DNA of 64,000 nt, from the NCBI GenBank assembly GCA_911728435.2, contig OU452198.1:36919902-36983901 (forward strand). The letters run 5' to 3'. The position numbers were made by a program, and so were the translations under genes. The stretch comes from Apoderus coryli (Eukaryota > Arthropoda > Insecta > Coleoptera > Attelabidae). The notes under the pieces were generated by a model. That model was not told the DNA's origin and made no database searches. It saw only the letters and a program-made list of their open reading frames with translations. Positions 52,534 through 63,692 of this stretch are shown here, piece after piece; position 1 is the first letter of the stretch; each line of letters opens with the position of its first letter.

Positions 52534-54107
52534 AACGGGCAATGGAATTTACTGTTTTCCGGCCCTGTGGTTATGTCTGAGTTTTATGGTTTATATTAGT
52601 TTGGGAATATTATTTAGGTAGATTGTATACAAATATTCTAAACTCAGTCATAAAATGTAAGGGAATATTTTCTATTTATCTTATCGTCTATTGATATGGG
52701 TTTTACAACATCTGCAAGTAATACATTATCTTTGCCTAAAGGAATTGTGACGTATCTAAGAAAACAACCTTTTTATTTCCTAATCGAGAATATACAGTTT
52801 ATGTTCATGGGTGAGCCGAAAGATAAAAGCATGTATTGAGAAGAGAACCAAATGTTGTGGTTACAGTGTGTTCACTCAAAATTATTCGATATGACTTCAT
52901 GTAAATTAAATGTCGAACATTTTTGATTATATACTCAAGCTATTTGGAAAGCGTCACGGTTTCCCATATCAAAATAATATATATAACGGGCGAATAAAAA
53001 ATTATGGGTTTTTGTCCAGTCGCGAAATCCAACTTAAGAATCTTTATTAAAGTCGATATACAAATAAAAATGTATCTTATTTTGTAATGTTCTCACCCTG
53101 TAATGTATTTGGGTATATATTGTAAAATGCCTTTTTTCTGATTGGTTTATTTTCATTCTGTATTACCTACTATGTAACTTTTATGAGGTAATTCTGGAAA
53201 GGAATAAGACTTCAATTTTAGAATGGTTCTAGTCTTGATCGAGTAAAGAAGTGTTTTCAAAATTGTATAAAGTTAAATTAAATATTTTAATTTGTTTTTG
53301 AACTTAGTAAATTTTTCAGTTATGAATTATTTTCTAGTTTTTGTTTAAAGACTAATTCATTTCTTTTTATTCTGATATAGTGATTTGTATAAAGTTCCGT
53401 AAGTTTTGATATACTTTTAATTGAAGGCCTTTTTGTTTAATCAGTTTTTATTATATAAAGTTTAAAGTTATTTCTTTTAGTAATTGAAATAAATTCCGTT
53501 TTCACTAGTATATTAAAGTCTCGTATAGGAATTAATATAATTATTCGATATTATATTAATTTTCCTATATTTAAGTAGTACAAGTAATAACTACGATTTT
53601 CTTCTAAATTCTCATTATCGCTTAATTGTTTTATTCTTTCTCTTTCTTTATTTATACATACTTATTTCTTTTTGTTATTCATTTTCTTTAATTAGTTTTA
53701 ATTATTAAATTAGTTGTTTTTAGCCCACAAAGTTTGTGTTTCATTTCTAATAAAGTTTCGATACTTTATTGACAAAAGGGTCAACCAATTAAATATTTCT
53801 TTTTAATTAAAGTCGGTGACCGATAGTGATACAAGACTATAATGGTAAGTAAATTTTGCATTACTTCAATACAGATTAATAAAGCTTATTTTAGTTGTTT
53901 GTTTGTTCATATAATAATGCGATTCTGTTATTATTCAAGTTGATATTCTTTGTTTGTTCTTCTTTATTTGAAACCGCTCGTAAAACATTGAATCGAACCC
54001 GTAACAAATTGAATAGCATATTGGGGTTCATTCGGATGGAGCTATAACATTAGTATTCTTTCTGAATGTATATAACACCCGCTAATTCCAATAAGGTTAC
54101 AATGTGG
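52534..54107. repeat. 1.5 kb dispersed repeat, copy 2 (nested in BEL pol)
   Basis: It matches 26,457-27,975 and interrupts the BEL pol frame between SSWFDSPHC (about 54,105) and VLLQHWLSQTQ (about 52,520). This confirms that the repeat is a mobile unit and younger than the BEL copy. The duplicated target may be CATTG, but the terminal bases are ambiguous. Confidence 0.75.
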
Positions 54108-55115
54108 ACTATCGAACCAACTACTAAGACCTTGCATTTCGTCTGGATTAACACCCCTTGAAATATAATCTGCGGGATTATGTTCAGTAAGTACGCATTT
54201 GGTTTGGAAATATCCTGTATTTGAGATATATGACTAGCTACGAATGTTTTAAGCCGACATGGTTCTGTAGAAATCCATGCTAATACTATGGTTGAATCAC
54301 TCCAGAATTGTATGAGATAAATCGATATGTTTAATGAGCTCATGACCGCTTGAGAGAGTTGTGCTGCTAAGTGTTCTGTGGCGCACACTTAGCAGGACAA
54401 CTCTAGTCCGTCATTTGGATACACTTTATACATACCTATACATTTTGGCTATGTCAGCTGTAATAGCTATTGTGAGTTCGAAAACGTAAAAATGTGAATA
54501 ATATTGGATCTGGATCTGGAATACACGGTCCTACCCTTAGCACATCATTGAATGACAGATGTGTCGTTGTTTTAGCTGAGGCGTTGAAAACGACCTTTAA
54601 CTTGGTTGCCAGCGAAGACTCCATTACTATACAATGATGTGGTAATTAGTAGTTCGCTGTATGTTCATAAAGATTTTCGAGGAGTGTCATGTGATTAAGA
54701 TTTGTATTCCTTCATAAAATCGCAGTATCGATTTTTCAAGTACTCGTTTTTCTGCAATATTATTTCTAATTTTGATAGTGTGGTTAATGGATTTTAGACA
54801 ATGGTAAAAAAAAATTTACCCCACCATCAAAATTCCACCAATAGACAATCAAAATACACTTCATTCTTTCTAATGTTTGAAACCGCGAGATTGCTATGCT
54901 CTCAGATTCACCTAACTCTGCTTGATTATCTTTAAATGGAAGTCTTACTTCGAAGTTACCTTCAGTGTTACGTGATGTATTAACCTGAAAGTGTAGCTCA
55001 ACCTGGGCTTCTTCGTTTGAAAACAAGATTGCCTTTTCTGGAAACTCCTCAAGTTTCCAAAAATTCTCAATTTGTGATTTTTTATGTTTTTATAAAATTC
55101 CAATGTATATTTTGA
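54050..55115 (-). pseudogene. BEL/Pao reverse transcriptase and RNase H relic
   Basis: The RT entry region reads IENFWKLEEFPEKAILFSNEEA with RNTEGNFEVRLPFKDNQAELG, then LKVVFNASAKTTTHLSFNDVL near 54,570 (another frame) and ADIAKMYR (motif A side). The YxDD part is deleted; the frame next enters RNase H with FWSDSTIVLAWI and NPADYISRG. Because the central RT is absent, the protein cannot have been functional even without the insertions. Confidence 0.85.
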
Positions 55116-55125
55116 TTGCTTAAAC

Positions 55126-55749
55126 CAGTGGTCGCCGACCCGTCGATCGCGAGGCCCTGGTAGCTCGCGAAGAGATTTCTGGTACGTAGCTCCCAACATA
55201 TCTATCTACATGCCAAACGACATGCAGAGGATTCCTCATTAAGGATAGTTTCTTAGGTCTTGATTAGGTCCTGTATGATAGCGTCCTATACCAAACCAAG
55301 GCCCCAAAAAATTTAAATTCGGTTCCCTACTAATGGGGTCGTGATATTTACGCAGGACAATCATATTATGAAGGGCTATCTACATGCCAAACGACATGCG
55401 GAGGATTCCTCATTAAGGATAGTTTCTTAGGTCTTGATTAGGTCCTGTATGATAGCGTCCTATACCAAACCAAGGCCCAAAAAAATTGAAATCTGGTTCC
55501 CTAATAATGGGGTCGTGATATTTACGCAGGACAATGATATTATGAAGGGCTATTTGCATTCCAAACGACATGCTGCGGAACGGTCATTAAGGATAGTTTC
55601 TTAGGTCTTGATTAGGTCCAGTATGATAGCGTCCTATACCACACCAAGGCCCCAAAAACACTGTACATTAAAAAAAAAAAAAAGTAGCTCACTGTACATT
55701 CTACAATTACCGAAGGTGCTCAATACATTCAGAAGGTTGGCGACCACTA
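55126..55749. mobile_element. hAT-type MITE nested in the BEL element
   Basis: An 8-bp duplication GCTTAAAC/GCTTAAAT (55,118-55,125 and 55,750-55,757) flanks ends CAGTGGTCGCC and, on the opposite strand, TAGTGGTCGCC. Inside are three direct copies of a 177-bp unit. There is no coding sequence. Confidence 0.88.
55200..55665. repeat. Three direct copies of a 177-bp unit inside the MITE
   Basis: Copies start at about 55,201, 55,377 and 55,553 (the third partial) with CATGCCAAACGACATGC, followed by TTAGGTCTTGATTAGGTCC and GATAGCGTCCTATACCA. Identity is high, so the array expanded recently. Confidence 0.88.
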
Positions 55750-55779
55750 GCTTAAATAGACCGCCAACTATCTAACTTA

Positions 55780-56255
55780 GTTTTGTGTTTTGGAGAATTG
55801 GAAGTTTATTTCCTAGCTTTGTCCTGAAATTAGCAATTCATAGAAAATGTCTGCACCTAGTAACATATCGAATTTGATGTCCGAAGGAATTGATAATGCT
55901 AATTTATCAAATGTCAGTTGAGGAACGTTTTCAGTTATGTTGTCGATAACTAAAAATTGTAAGGTGAAATGATGATTAGACGTAGCAGACTTTATTGTGG
56001 CTTTAGAGGATTGATTAATAGTGGTTTGATTGGCATTTATTCCAATAACTGGAATCCTAACATTGTTTGATGATAGATCTAGCTTTTTGAACAGCTCTGT
56101 AGAAACTCGTCGAAAGGTTTTTCAACCTTTTGTATACGTGTTGTTAACTCTAAAACTTGTTCATTGTTGTTAACTTGTTCTGCGAATGCATAAAACCTAT
56201 CTAACTGTCCCTGTAATTGTTTAGCACAAAAACGACCTAACTCATTTTCTGCCAT
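55780..56255 (-). pseudogene. BEL/Pao gag start and protease relic
   Basis: An ATG at about 56,255 begins a gag-like helical segment (MAENELGRFCAKQLQGQLDR). After a large deletion the frame passes into an aspartic-protease-like part: IPVIGINANQTTINQSSK, then SDIKFDMLLGADIFYELL, the BEL-type segment following the protease core. The deletion removes most of gag. Confidence 0.75.
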
Positions 56256-56264
56256 TGTTATGTT

Positions 56265-57880
56265 GCTTAATTATGTTTAATAAAGTATTTATTTTTTTTT
56301 CTTCATTTTAGGTCGAATTTTACGTAATAATTAATATTCTTTCCAAATTTTTTTTTTAATTTTTATTTGACGTTTCGATCATTTTTTGATGTTTTTCAAA
56401 AATGTCTACAATTATAAAAAAAGTTATCATTAGAAATTAGTATAATTTGCTTAAATATAATGATCTTACCAGTACATCATGAAATGATTTAAAACTATAC
56501 ATCGACGAGTAACAACAAATTGACGATACATATTTACGTTCTACATTACACTTTAAAATGTTAACTAATTACGAGTACATACAAAATCATGTCACTGAAG
56601 ATTACATTGGTATTCTTATTTTTCTAATCAAAATAATATTTTAAAAATAATGCTTCAAAAATGTACATTCACAGAATGGCAGTATAGAATTTGTTTAAGT
56701 TTTGTGTATCTTCTTTTTCGTTTCTAGCAGATTGGTTTTTATGTATATATACCATTTCCAAGAATTCACGCTTTCTTTGATTTGTCTCAGATCTTAAAAT
56801 TTTCGTTTTGTTATAATCAAATGTATGTTGGTTAGCAATTTCATGGTTAGTTCACGCTGTCTTGTTTTTTTGTCGTACTTATGGCTTTTTATCCTGTTTT
56901 CTAAATATTGAGAAGTCTGACTTATATATACAGATCCACAATTTATACATGGTATTTCATATATTGAGTTGCTTTTTTTATTTTTTGGTGTTTTTGTTTT
57001 TACTGAGCTGAAGTACTTTGAAAGTAAGTTATGACCTTTATGGCAAACAACTACGTTAAATTTTTTTAAGCAGGTAGATAGTTGTTGGGATAAACCATCT
57101 ATGTATGGCAAGAAAATATATCTATCACAGTTTTTGTTCTGATGGTAATTTTTGGAAGATTCATTATACATTTTGTATGTTCTTTTTTTAAAAACTTTAT
57201 TAATTAAGTTGATGGTATATTGGTTCTTTAGTAATGCCATTTTTGCTTTCTTGATAGAGGCGAGTCTGAATTCTGGATCAGAGAGTTGGAGGGCTCTGTC
57301 TGCTAGTCCGATAATTTCAGATTTTGTTTGGGAGGAAGGATGGTTTGAATTAAAGTATAAATATCTAGAAGACCAGGTAGGTTTTGTATACCATTCTGTC
57401 TTGATTTCGTTATTCATTTTATGTAAGGTGACATCTAGAAAATTGATTTTATTATTATTTTCAGTTTCAATTGTAAATTGCAGCCTTTTATTGTATGAAT
57501 TAAAACTGTTAAGTATATAGTCGACCTTATTTTTAGGTATTGCTGTAATATAGTCGTCAACGTATCGGAAAAAGAAGGGTATATTTATATTTAGATTTGT
57601 TATAATTGTTTCTTCTAGATCCTTCATAACAATTTGTGCGATCACGCTTGATATCGCCGCACCCATTGCACATCCATGTATTTGCTCATATAATTTGTGA
57701 CTATATTATGCAAAATATGTAGAATCTAATGTGATTTCTACAGCTGTAATGAATTCCTCTTGGGGTATGTCAGTATATTTTTTATTTCATTCCATTTTTT
57801 CTTTATAATAGTATTGACAATAGAATTTGGAATGCTTGTATATAAGGATATTACATCTAACGAGACGAAATATTATTTTT
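56265..57880 (-). pseudogene. 5'-truncated Penelope-like element: RT plus GIY-YIG endonuclease
   Basis: The minus-strand frame begins at about 57,870 with FVSLDVISLYTSIP (RT motif A) and shifts frame once. It continues from 57,666 with GAAISSVIAQIVM, then PFFFRYVDDYIT (active-site YVDD) and the thumb (INFLDVTLHK). A C-terminal GIY-YIG domain follows, SIYEIPCINCGSVYISQTSQYLENRIKSH, where YIS replaces YIG. The frame is lost near 56,800. Its terminal region follows to about 56,270 and includes GATCGAAACGTC. It inserted into the BEL leader region. The 290-codon frame is the longest open transposon frame in the window. Confidence 0.85.
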
Positions 57881-58256
57881 TAAAAACATATACATAATAT
57901 TATAGTTGTTACTAAAAATTCAAAAAATTACTTGTTACACACTGTACATAACGTAGGTATACCGACTTGTTGCGGCACCGCGGCATGCACAAAGAAAACA
58001 GAGAACTGGGTAACAAAATTTCTACTGCGCGTGTGTTAAAGCTTACTTAAATTTAAGTATTGTATGAAAATGACACAAGTAACGCGTAATATTGTACTTA
58101 ATTAGTAGGAAAAATTGGAAAGGACTCACTTTTTGATCGGTGCTGTTGCTATGCCGCGCCCTGATGCGATATGCGATGATTTTTTTGTTGTTTTTGTTTG
58201 TAATTGATGAAAGCCTGATGCCAAAATACAAACTTTTATTCCGTTCGAATGACCAA
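57881..58256. other. Leader region of the BEL element, unassigned
   Basis: Between the truncated Penelope-like element and the right LTR. No frame or primer-binding site was confidently recognised. Confidence 0.35.
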
Positions 58257-58569
58257 TAATTTATTTCCTTGTGGATCTTGTGCTTGGTGCCTCAATTACG
58301 ACTGGATTTACCTGTTTGAATTAAAAATGCTGATTTAAAAATGGACTGTATATTTATTGTGTTTTCCCTTCAACGGAGCAGAATCAGAGAAGAATCGTAC
58401 ATCGTACTTTGTATACAAAAATAGGGGTTGCCGCTACGAAGCGCGCGGGATAAACTTAAGCTTTACACTGTTGTCACGTTCAATACAAAGTATGGAATAA
58501 AAAATAGAAATTACATAAACTAAACCATTGTCTTTAAAAGGTTTATAAAGACAATGACTAAACCAAATA
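58257..58569 (-). repeat. Right (5') LTR of the BEL/Pao element
   Basis: It is homologous to the left LTR but longer because of about 40 bp near its outer end that form a small hairpin (ATTGTCTTTA at 58,528 with TAAAGACAAT) and repeat the ACTAAACCA end. Its outer end abuts the GTTCT target duplicate. Confidence 0.8.
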
Positions 58570-59039
58570 GTTCTGTTATAATTTTTTCTTGTTAACGTTA
58601 TATTATCTGATTAATATTATTATATTTTTTGCATTTTAAAAACATGTTTCGGTGTAATAAGAAATATTAACCCATATACCCTTCACACTTCGAAAATTTG
58701 AAGTTTTGGAAGTATTGAAATTTACCACGTTTTTCATATTATTACAAATGGTAAGATCTGCTATTAGTTAAAAATTCCCTTAAAAATATTTTTTTAAATT
58801 TAAATCCATGAAAAATATGTACGCCAATGGCAACACCAAAGGGACCCTATGAAAGTCCATTAAAGAAAAAAAAATGCAAACAAAAGTAAAAAAATAGATG
58901 TATCGAAAACCTAATTGAAATATATGAAACAAACCAATGCTTCTAGAAATTGCTTTTATTTCGGAAACCTTAGCATTTAGAGATAGGAACAGGTCATACC
59001 AATTTGAAAGGCAATTTGATTGTTTTTTTAGAATATTAG

Positions 59040-59518
59040 ATAATATACAGGGTTTGCCATATGAGAAAATAGACTTATGCCTATTTTTATTAGTTGATGA
59101 CACTACAGTAGTTTGCGACCACCCTGTAACCTTATAGGTGAATCTGTCAAGATGGTTGTTTTTTCTAAAATATTTTTTAACTATCGTCAAAATTTGAAGA
59201 GTCTATCCAGGTGACAAAACGACAAATATATTCCAGGGACCTGTTTTGGGCCCAAAAAATTCAAAATAATATACTATTTACCTATTCAAAAACTGTTGAC
59301 GTATAGGGAAGTGCTACAATAAATACTCCAGATAAGGAATCCAAAAATATAATTAGCTACAGGGTGTTCCATTTGAAAAAGAGAAAGTTGATATCACAAT
59401 ACTATAGACTGGAATGACCTGAGTTGAGTAACCACTTAAATTTTCAGAACAGTCGTATGCATGCTTAGTTTTCTCACAAAGTTTAAGGTACCATCAGCCG
59501 TGAAACACCCTGTATACT
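59040..59518. mobile_element. MITE-like unit with ACAGGG ends (copy A)
   Basis: It begins TATACAGGGTTTGCCAT and ends, on the opposite strand, TATACAGGGTGTTTCAC. A further internal ACAGGGTGTTCCATTTGA lies at 59,360. It is present in both duplicates (copy B at 61,281-61,745), so it was there before the duplication. The frames that cross it are not coding. Confidence 0.5.
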
Positions 59519-60494
59519 ATACTATACTAGTACTAGTACAAGAGGTAATTTAATAATTAAACTATCTTTAACGGTTTTTGCGTTTCTTCTACTTTATTTT
59601 AGTCTAATACTTTTTATCTCCATTTGCTTATTTATATTCCTTGATTTTTAAAAAGAAAGGCGTCGCAGCGTTATTTACTTTCCATTCAATAAATTTCCTA
59701 AAATTGCCATTTATAAAGATAAATATCTTGATTTAAATGATCCTAACTAACTACGAATGCTTGATGCTTTGTCAAAATTAACATGCAGATTAATATTTAC
59801 CTCCTCTGTTTTCAAAATACAAAATTCACTTGAAACTTCTTTGGGTACAATATATTGTTCTGAATAGGTAATTCAAAACAATATTGTCTTATATTGTAAA
59901 TAAAGAACTCACCCAAAAACCAAACCAACAAAATGTAAAAAAACAAATTAAAACTAAAATTTACTAAACCACTAAATTACTCACAAATCTTCGATGGCCA
60001 AAACAAATTTACAATTAACTTAGCACGTGAAATTACTAGGAGGTACCAAAATCGTATTACCTCTTGAAGGAACTCTTGCGAGGTTTATATAAGTTTAACG
60101 CATTTTTGGTGAAATTAGCATACAATTGAATAGTAAATTAAATCAATTTTGCCTAAAAATTAGGTACATAATATTTGGTTTCTGTTAATATAATAAAAAA
60201 AGCAAAGAGGGGCTTATAAATATTTCTGTATTGTAACTAAAACTATTAATATTAATTTTTGTAAATGATAATTATTCATATATGTAAAAAGTATTCTTAA
60301 TTATTTTTAGATTATTTAATAAAAGTCTCAAAACCACACACAAAATCATTTATTATTTGTCATCACATAAAACAACGCATTTCTAACAGCTCTTATTAAC
60401 ATCTGTCATCTATTATATTTTGTTATCTTCTGATGCTCTCATTACTCGTTCATTCAAATGTTTGAAATCACTTTTTAAATTTATTGATTAATCA

Positions 60495-60618
60495 TACCAG
60501 ATATTACAACCTCTTCGCCAGATGGTGGATTCGATAACAACCTTCCAAATTTTATTGAATTATTATCGATTGAATCATTCAAGTCTGAATTGTTATCCAT
60601 GTTGTTGGTCAACGGAGC
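60495..60618 (-). pseudogene. FASN: Duplicated FASN first coding exon (exon 1B)
   Basis: An ATG frame of 41 codons plus one base, ending at the same GTATGA splice donor as exon 1. Against exon 1 there are 11 codon differences, of which 9 replace an amino acid and 2 are silent; most lie in the first 20 codons. The second half ([17 protein letters not shown]) is kept apart from one change. No FASN exon 2 follows within the duplicated block, but the donor could splice to exon 2 at 47,755, giving an alternative N terminus from an alternative promoter. Otherwise it is a relic. Phase is compatible. Confidence 0.75.
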
Positions 60619-60818
60619 CATAATCGAGAAAAAAATCTATAAAAATTAACGGTTAATAGAGCTATTATAAGAAATTAAAATTTCTACAGGCCCTATGAAT
60701 CATGTCGAATTTCAAATTCCTTACCAAATATGAAAATACAGTTCAAACCCTAAGCAAAATACAGAACCAAGTTACGTCCTATAATCTGTTTTAGAGATCA
60801 TTAAAAAACATTTGGGAG

Positions 60819-60828
60819 CCCTTTTACA
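60819..60828 (-). promoter_or_regulatory. Mutated TATA box of promoter copy B
   Basis: TGTAAAAGGG stands where copy A has TATAAAAGGG. The surrounding bases are conserved. The A-to-G change should weaken TBP binding, so promoter B is probably weak or silent. Confidence 0.55.
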
Positions 60829-61280
60829 AGGAGACATTTTTGGACACATGTTGATTAAGTAAACTATAACGTTATTTGTTAATATTATATTCATTCTAGA
60901 AATTATATGAACGTTTTTTGAAATATTTTGTTCTGTTATAATTTTTTCTTGTTAACGATATATTATTATCTGATTAGTATTATTATATTTTTTGCATTTT
61001 AAAAAAATGTTTCGGTGTAATAATAATTATTAACCCCTTCACACTTCGAAAATTTGTAGTTTTCGAAATATTGAAATTTACCACGTTTTTCATATTATTA
61101 CAAATGGTAGGATCTGCTAAGTAAAAAAACTAAATGTCTCGAAAACCTAATTAAAATATAATGAAATAATCCAATGTTTCTAGAAATTGCTTTTATTTCG
61201 GAAACCTTAGCACTTAAAGATAGGATAGGGCATGCCAATTGAAAGGCAATTTGATTCTTCTTTTAGAATATTAGATAATA

Positions 61281-61745
61281 TACAGGGTATTCCATTTGAT
61301 AAAATTGACTTAAGCCTATTTTTATTAGTAGATGAGACTTCATTAGTTTGAGACCACCCTGTAACCTTATAGGAGAATCTGTCAAGATGGTTCTTTTTTC
61401 TAAGATATTTTTTAACTATCGTCAAAATTTCAAGAGTCTATTCGTAGGTGACAAAACGACAAATATTTTCCAGAAACCTGTTTTGAACCCAAAAAACTCA
61501 AAATAATAAATTATTTATTCAAAAACTGTTGACGTATAGGGAAGTGCTAAGATAAATACTCCAAAACAGATAAGGAATCTAAAAATATAATTAGATACAG
61601 GGTGTTCCATTTGAAAATGAGAAAGTTGATATCACAATACTACAATGACCTGAGTTGAGTAACCACTTAAATTTTCAGAAGACTCGTATGCATGCTTAGT
61701 TTTCTCAAAACGTGTAAGGTACGATGAACCGTGAGACACCCTGCA
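61281..61745. mobile_element. MITE-like unit with ACAGGG ends (copy B)
   Basis: Counterpart of 59,040-59,518, with TATACAGGGTATTCCATTTG at the left and CACCCTGCATAC at the right end. Diverged by small changes only. Confidence 0.5.
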
Positions 61746-62474
61746 TACTATACTAGTATAGTGTACAAGAGTTAATTTTTTAAAACTATCTTTAACGGTT
61801 TTTGCGTTTCTTTTACTTTATTTTAGTGTAATACTTTTTTTCTCCATTTGCTTATTTACGTTTTTTGATTTTTAAAAAGAAAGGCGTCACAGCGTTATTT
61901 ATTTTTCATTCAATAAATTTCCTAAAATTGCTTTAGAATTAAATTGCGATTTCTAAAGATAAATATCTTGATTTAAATGATCCTAACTAACTACGAATGT
62001 TTGATGCTTTGTCAAAATTAACATGCAGATTAATATTTACCTCCTCTATTTTCAAAATACAAAATTCACTTGAAACTTCTTTGGGTGAATTATTAATTTA
62101 CAATATATTGTTCTGAATAATTCAAAACAATATTGTCTTATATTGTAAATTAAGAATTCACCCAAAAACCAAACCGACAAAATGTAAAAAAAAAATTAAA
62201 ACTAATATTTACTAAACCACTAAATTACTCACAAATCTTCGATCGCCAAAACAAATTTACAATTAACTTAGCACGTAAAATTACTAGGTCAAAATCGTAT
62301 TACCACTTGAAGGAACTCTTGCGGGCTTTATATAAGTTTAGCGCATTTTTGGTGAAATTAGCATACAATTGAATCGCAAATTAGGTAAATCAAATTTGCC
62401 TATAAATTACATAATATTTTTTGAAATTGAAGTTAGTTGGTTTTAGGTCAATTATAGAAACAAAGTATTTCCTC

Positions 62475-62514
62475 TTTCGACGTTTCGACTTTTATGAAGT
62501 CATCCTCAGGACAC
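62475..62514 (-). ncRNA. Hammerhead-like core in the left terminal repeat
   Basis: On the minus strand: CTGAGGA (62,509-62,503), stem II GACTT/AAGTC, GAAAC and GTC with an ACGT stem III that can close only between two molecules. The layout fits the minimal, dimer-dependent hammerheads of Penelope-like elements. Stem I is weak. Confidence 0.55.
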
Positions 62515-63003
62515 TAAAATACAACAAAAAAGAAAAACATAAAGGGTGACTTGAAACTTACAATTAATTGTTAAATACACCAATAAAAAAAATATATTAA
62601 AAAAAATATATAAAAATATAAATAAATAAAAACATCAAGACATGTAATGTAATGGATTTTTTTTACTCGTTGTTTAAACACAGATAAAACTACATACTAC
62701 AACGGGTTCTCCATACTCACGTGAACAATATGTTTCTTTTGTCAATATTTCCAATTGTGAAGGACATTTATATTCGATGAAATCAAAAAGGGAGTTTCTT
62801 TTAAACATATATTTTGCAATTTTAATAGTGTATAAACTAAAACTGAATAGGCACAAACGAACAGAAAATGATACATCTAAACTTTTTTTTTTTTTTAATA
62901 AAATTCCATCTTATCCTATCAAACAGGTGTATATATATATATATATTTATTACTTTCCAAGGTGTAGGTGGTTATTATACGGGGTTTATTTCCACTAAAT
63001 GGA

Positions 63004-63597
63004 TTATTTTCCTCGTGGGATCCTATTAATTAAATTTACATAAGCAGGGCTCAAATTTTGGGTGTCAACTTGCTTATTTACGTTATTTTGATGTATTTTT
63101 ATATCGATCATCTGTTTCAAAAGTCTTTTTTTGTAGTTTCGCTGTCCACCAAGAATTTCTGTCTTTTCAAAATTAATGTCATGTAACGTCGCATTGACAT
63201 GCTCAGTTAGACCAGATTTGTTTGGAGCATTAACTAAGTTTTGGGGTCTGATGTTCACTTGATGCTCTTTTATTCTTGTTCCTACATACCGAGAAGTTTG
63301 ACCTATATAGACTTTATTACAGTCTTTACAGGGTATTTTATAAACAACGTTACTCTCAAATTCCTTAGGGGTTACTGATTTTAGTTTACTAAAGAATTTT
63401 TTAGTCGTGTTTTCGTTCTTGAAAGCAACTTTGATATTAGTGTTACTAAATACTTTACCTAATTTTTCGGATAAACTACAGACATAGGGTATTTTTAAAT
63501 ATCTTTTATTATTATTTGGATTTAAATTAGGTAAACTATTTTGATTGGTTTCAAACTTGATGTTTTTATTATTTTTTTTTATTTGTGTATTTAACAA
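63004..63597 (-). pseudogene. Penelope-like protein, C-terminal part with GIY-YIG endonuclease
   Basis: A continuous 197-residue frame. After a linker with YVCSLSEKLGKVF it contains the GIY-YIG nuclease: VVYKIPCKDCNKVYIGQTSR (YKI and YIG strands), the catalytic Arg in TRIKEHQ, the HVNATLHDINFEKTEIL region and NYKKRLLKQMIDI with the acidic helix. The reverse transcriptase is missing, so it is truncated at its 5' side. The nuclease domain itself looks intact and its key residues are present. No start context or promoter is evident. Confidence 0.85.
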
Positions 63598-63650
63598 TTA
63601 ATTGTAAGTTTCAAGTCACCCTTTATGTTTTTCTTTTTTGTTGTATTTTA

Positions 63651-63692
63651 GTGTCCTGAGGATGACTTAATAAAAGTCGAAACTTCGACAGA
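63651..63692 (+). ncRNA. Hammerhead-like core in the right terminal repeat
   Basis: CTGAGGA (63,656-63,662), stem II GACT/AGTC and GAAAC (63,679-63,683) are present, but the cleavage triplet region is changed to TTC, so this copy is probably inactive. Confidence 0.5.

Larger units (their letters stand above)
50633..58569 (-). mobile_element. Defective BEL/Pao LTR retrotransposon with nested insertions
   Basis: The 5-bp duplication GTTCT (50,628-50,632 and 58,570-58,574) flanks the element, and copy B has the uninterrupted site at 60,930-60,934. LTRs are at 50,633-50,880 and 58,257-58,569. Coding debris on the minus strand runs in the BEL order: gag start and protease (56.25-55.78 kb), RT (55.1-54.4), RNase H (54.4-54.1), integrase (52.3-51.0). 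Large parts of gag and the RT catalytic block are deleted and stops are many, so it cannot move by itself. Guests: the 52.5-54.1 kb repeat, the 55.1-55.7 kb MITE and a Penelope-like element at 56.3-57.9 kb. Confidence 0.88.
47772..60285. repeat. Segmental duplication, copy A (FASN exon 1, promoter and upstream DNA)
   Basis: Copy A homology starts in FASN intron 1 (47,772), covers exon 1 and the promoter to 48,206, resumes at 50,547-50,632 and continues at 58,575-60,285. The gaps are the two insertions described separately. Without them the unit is about 2.2 kb. Confidence 0.88.
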
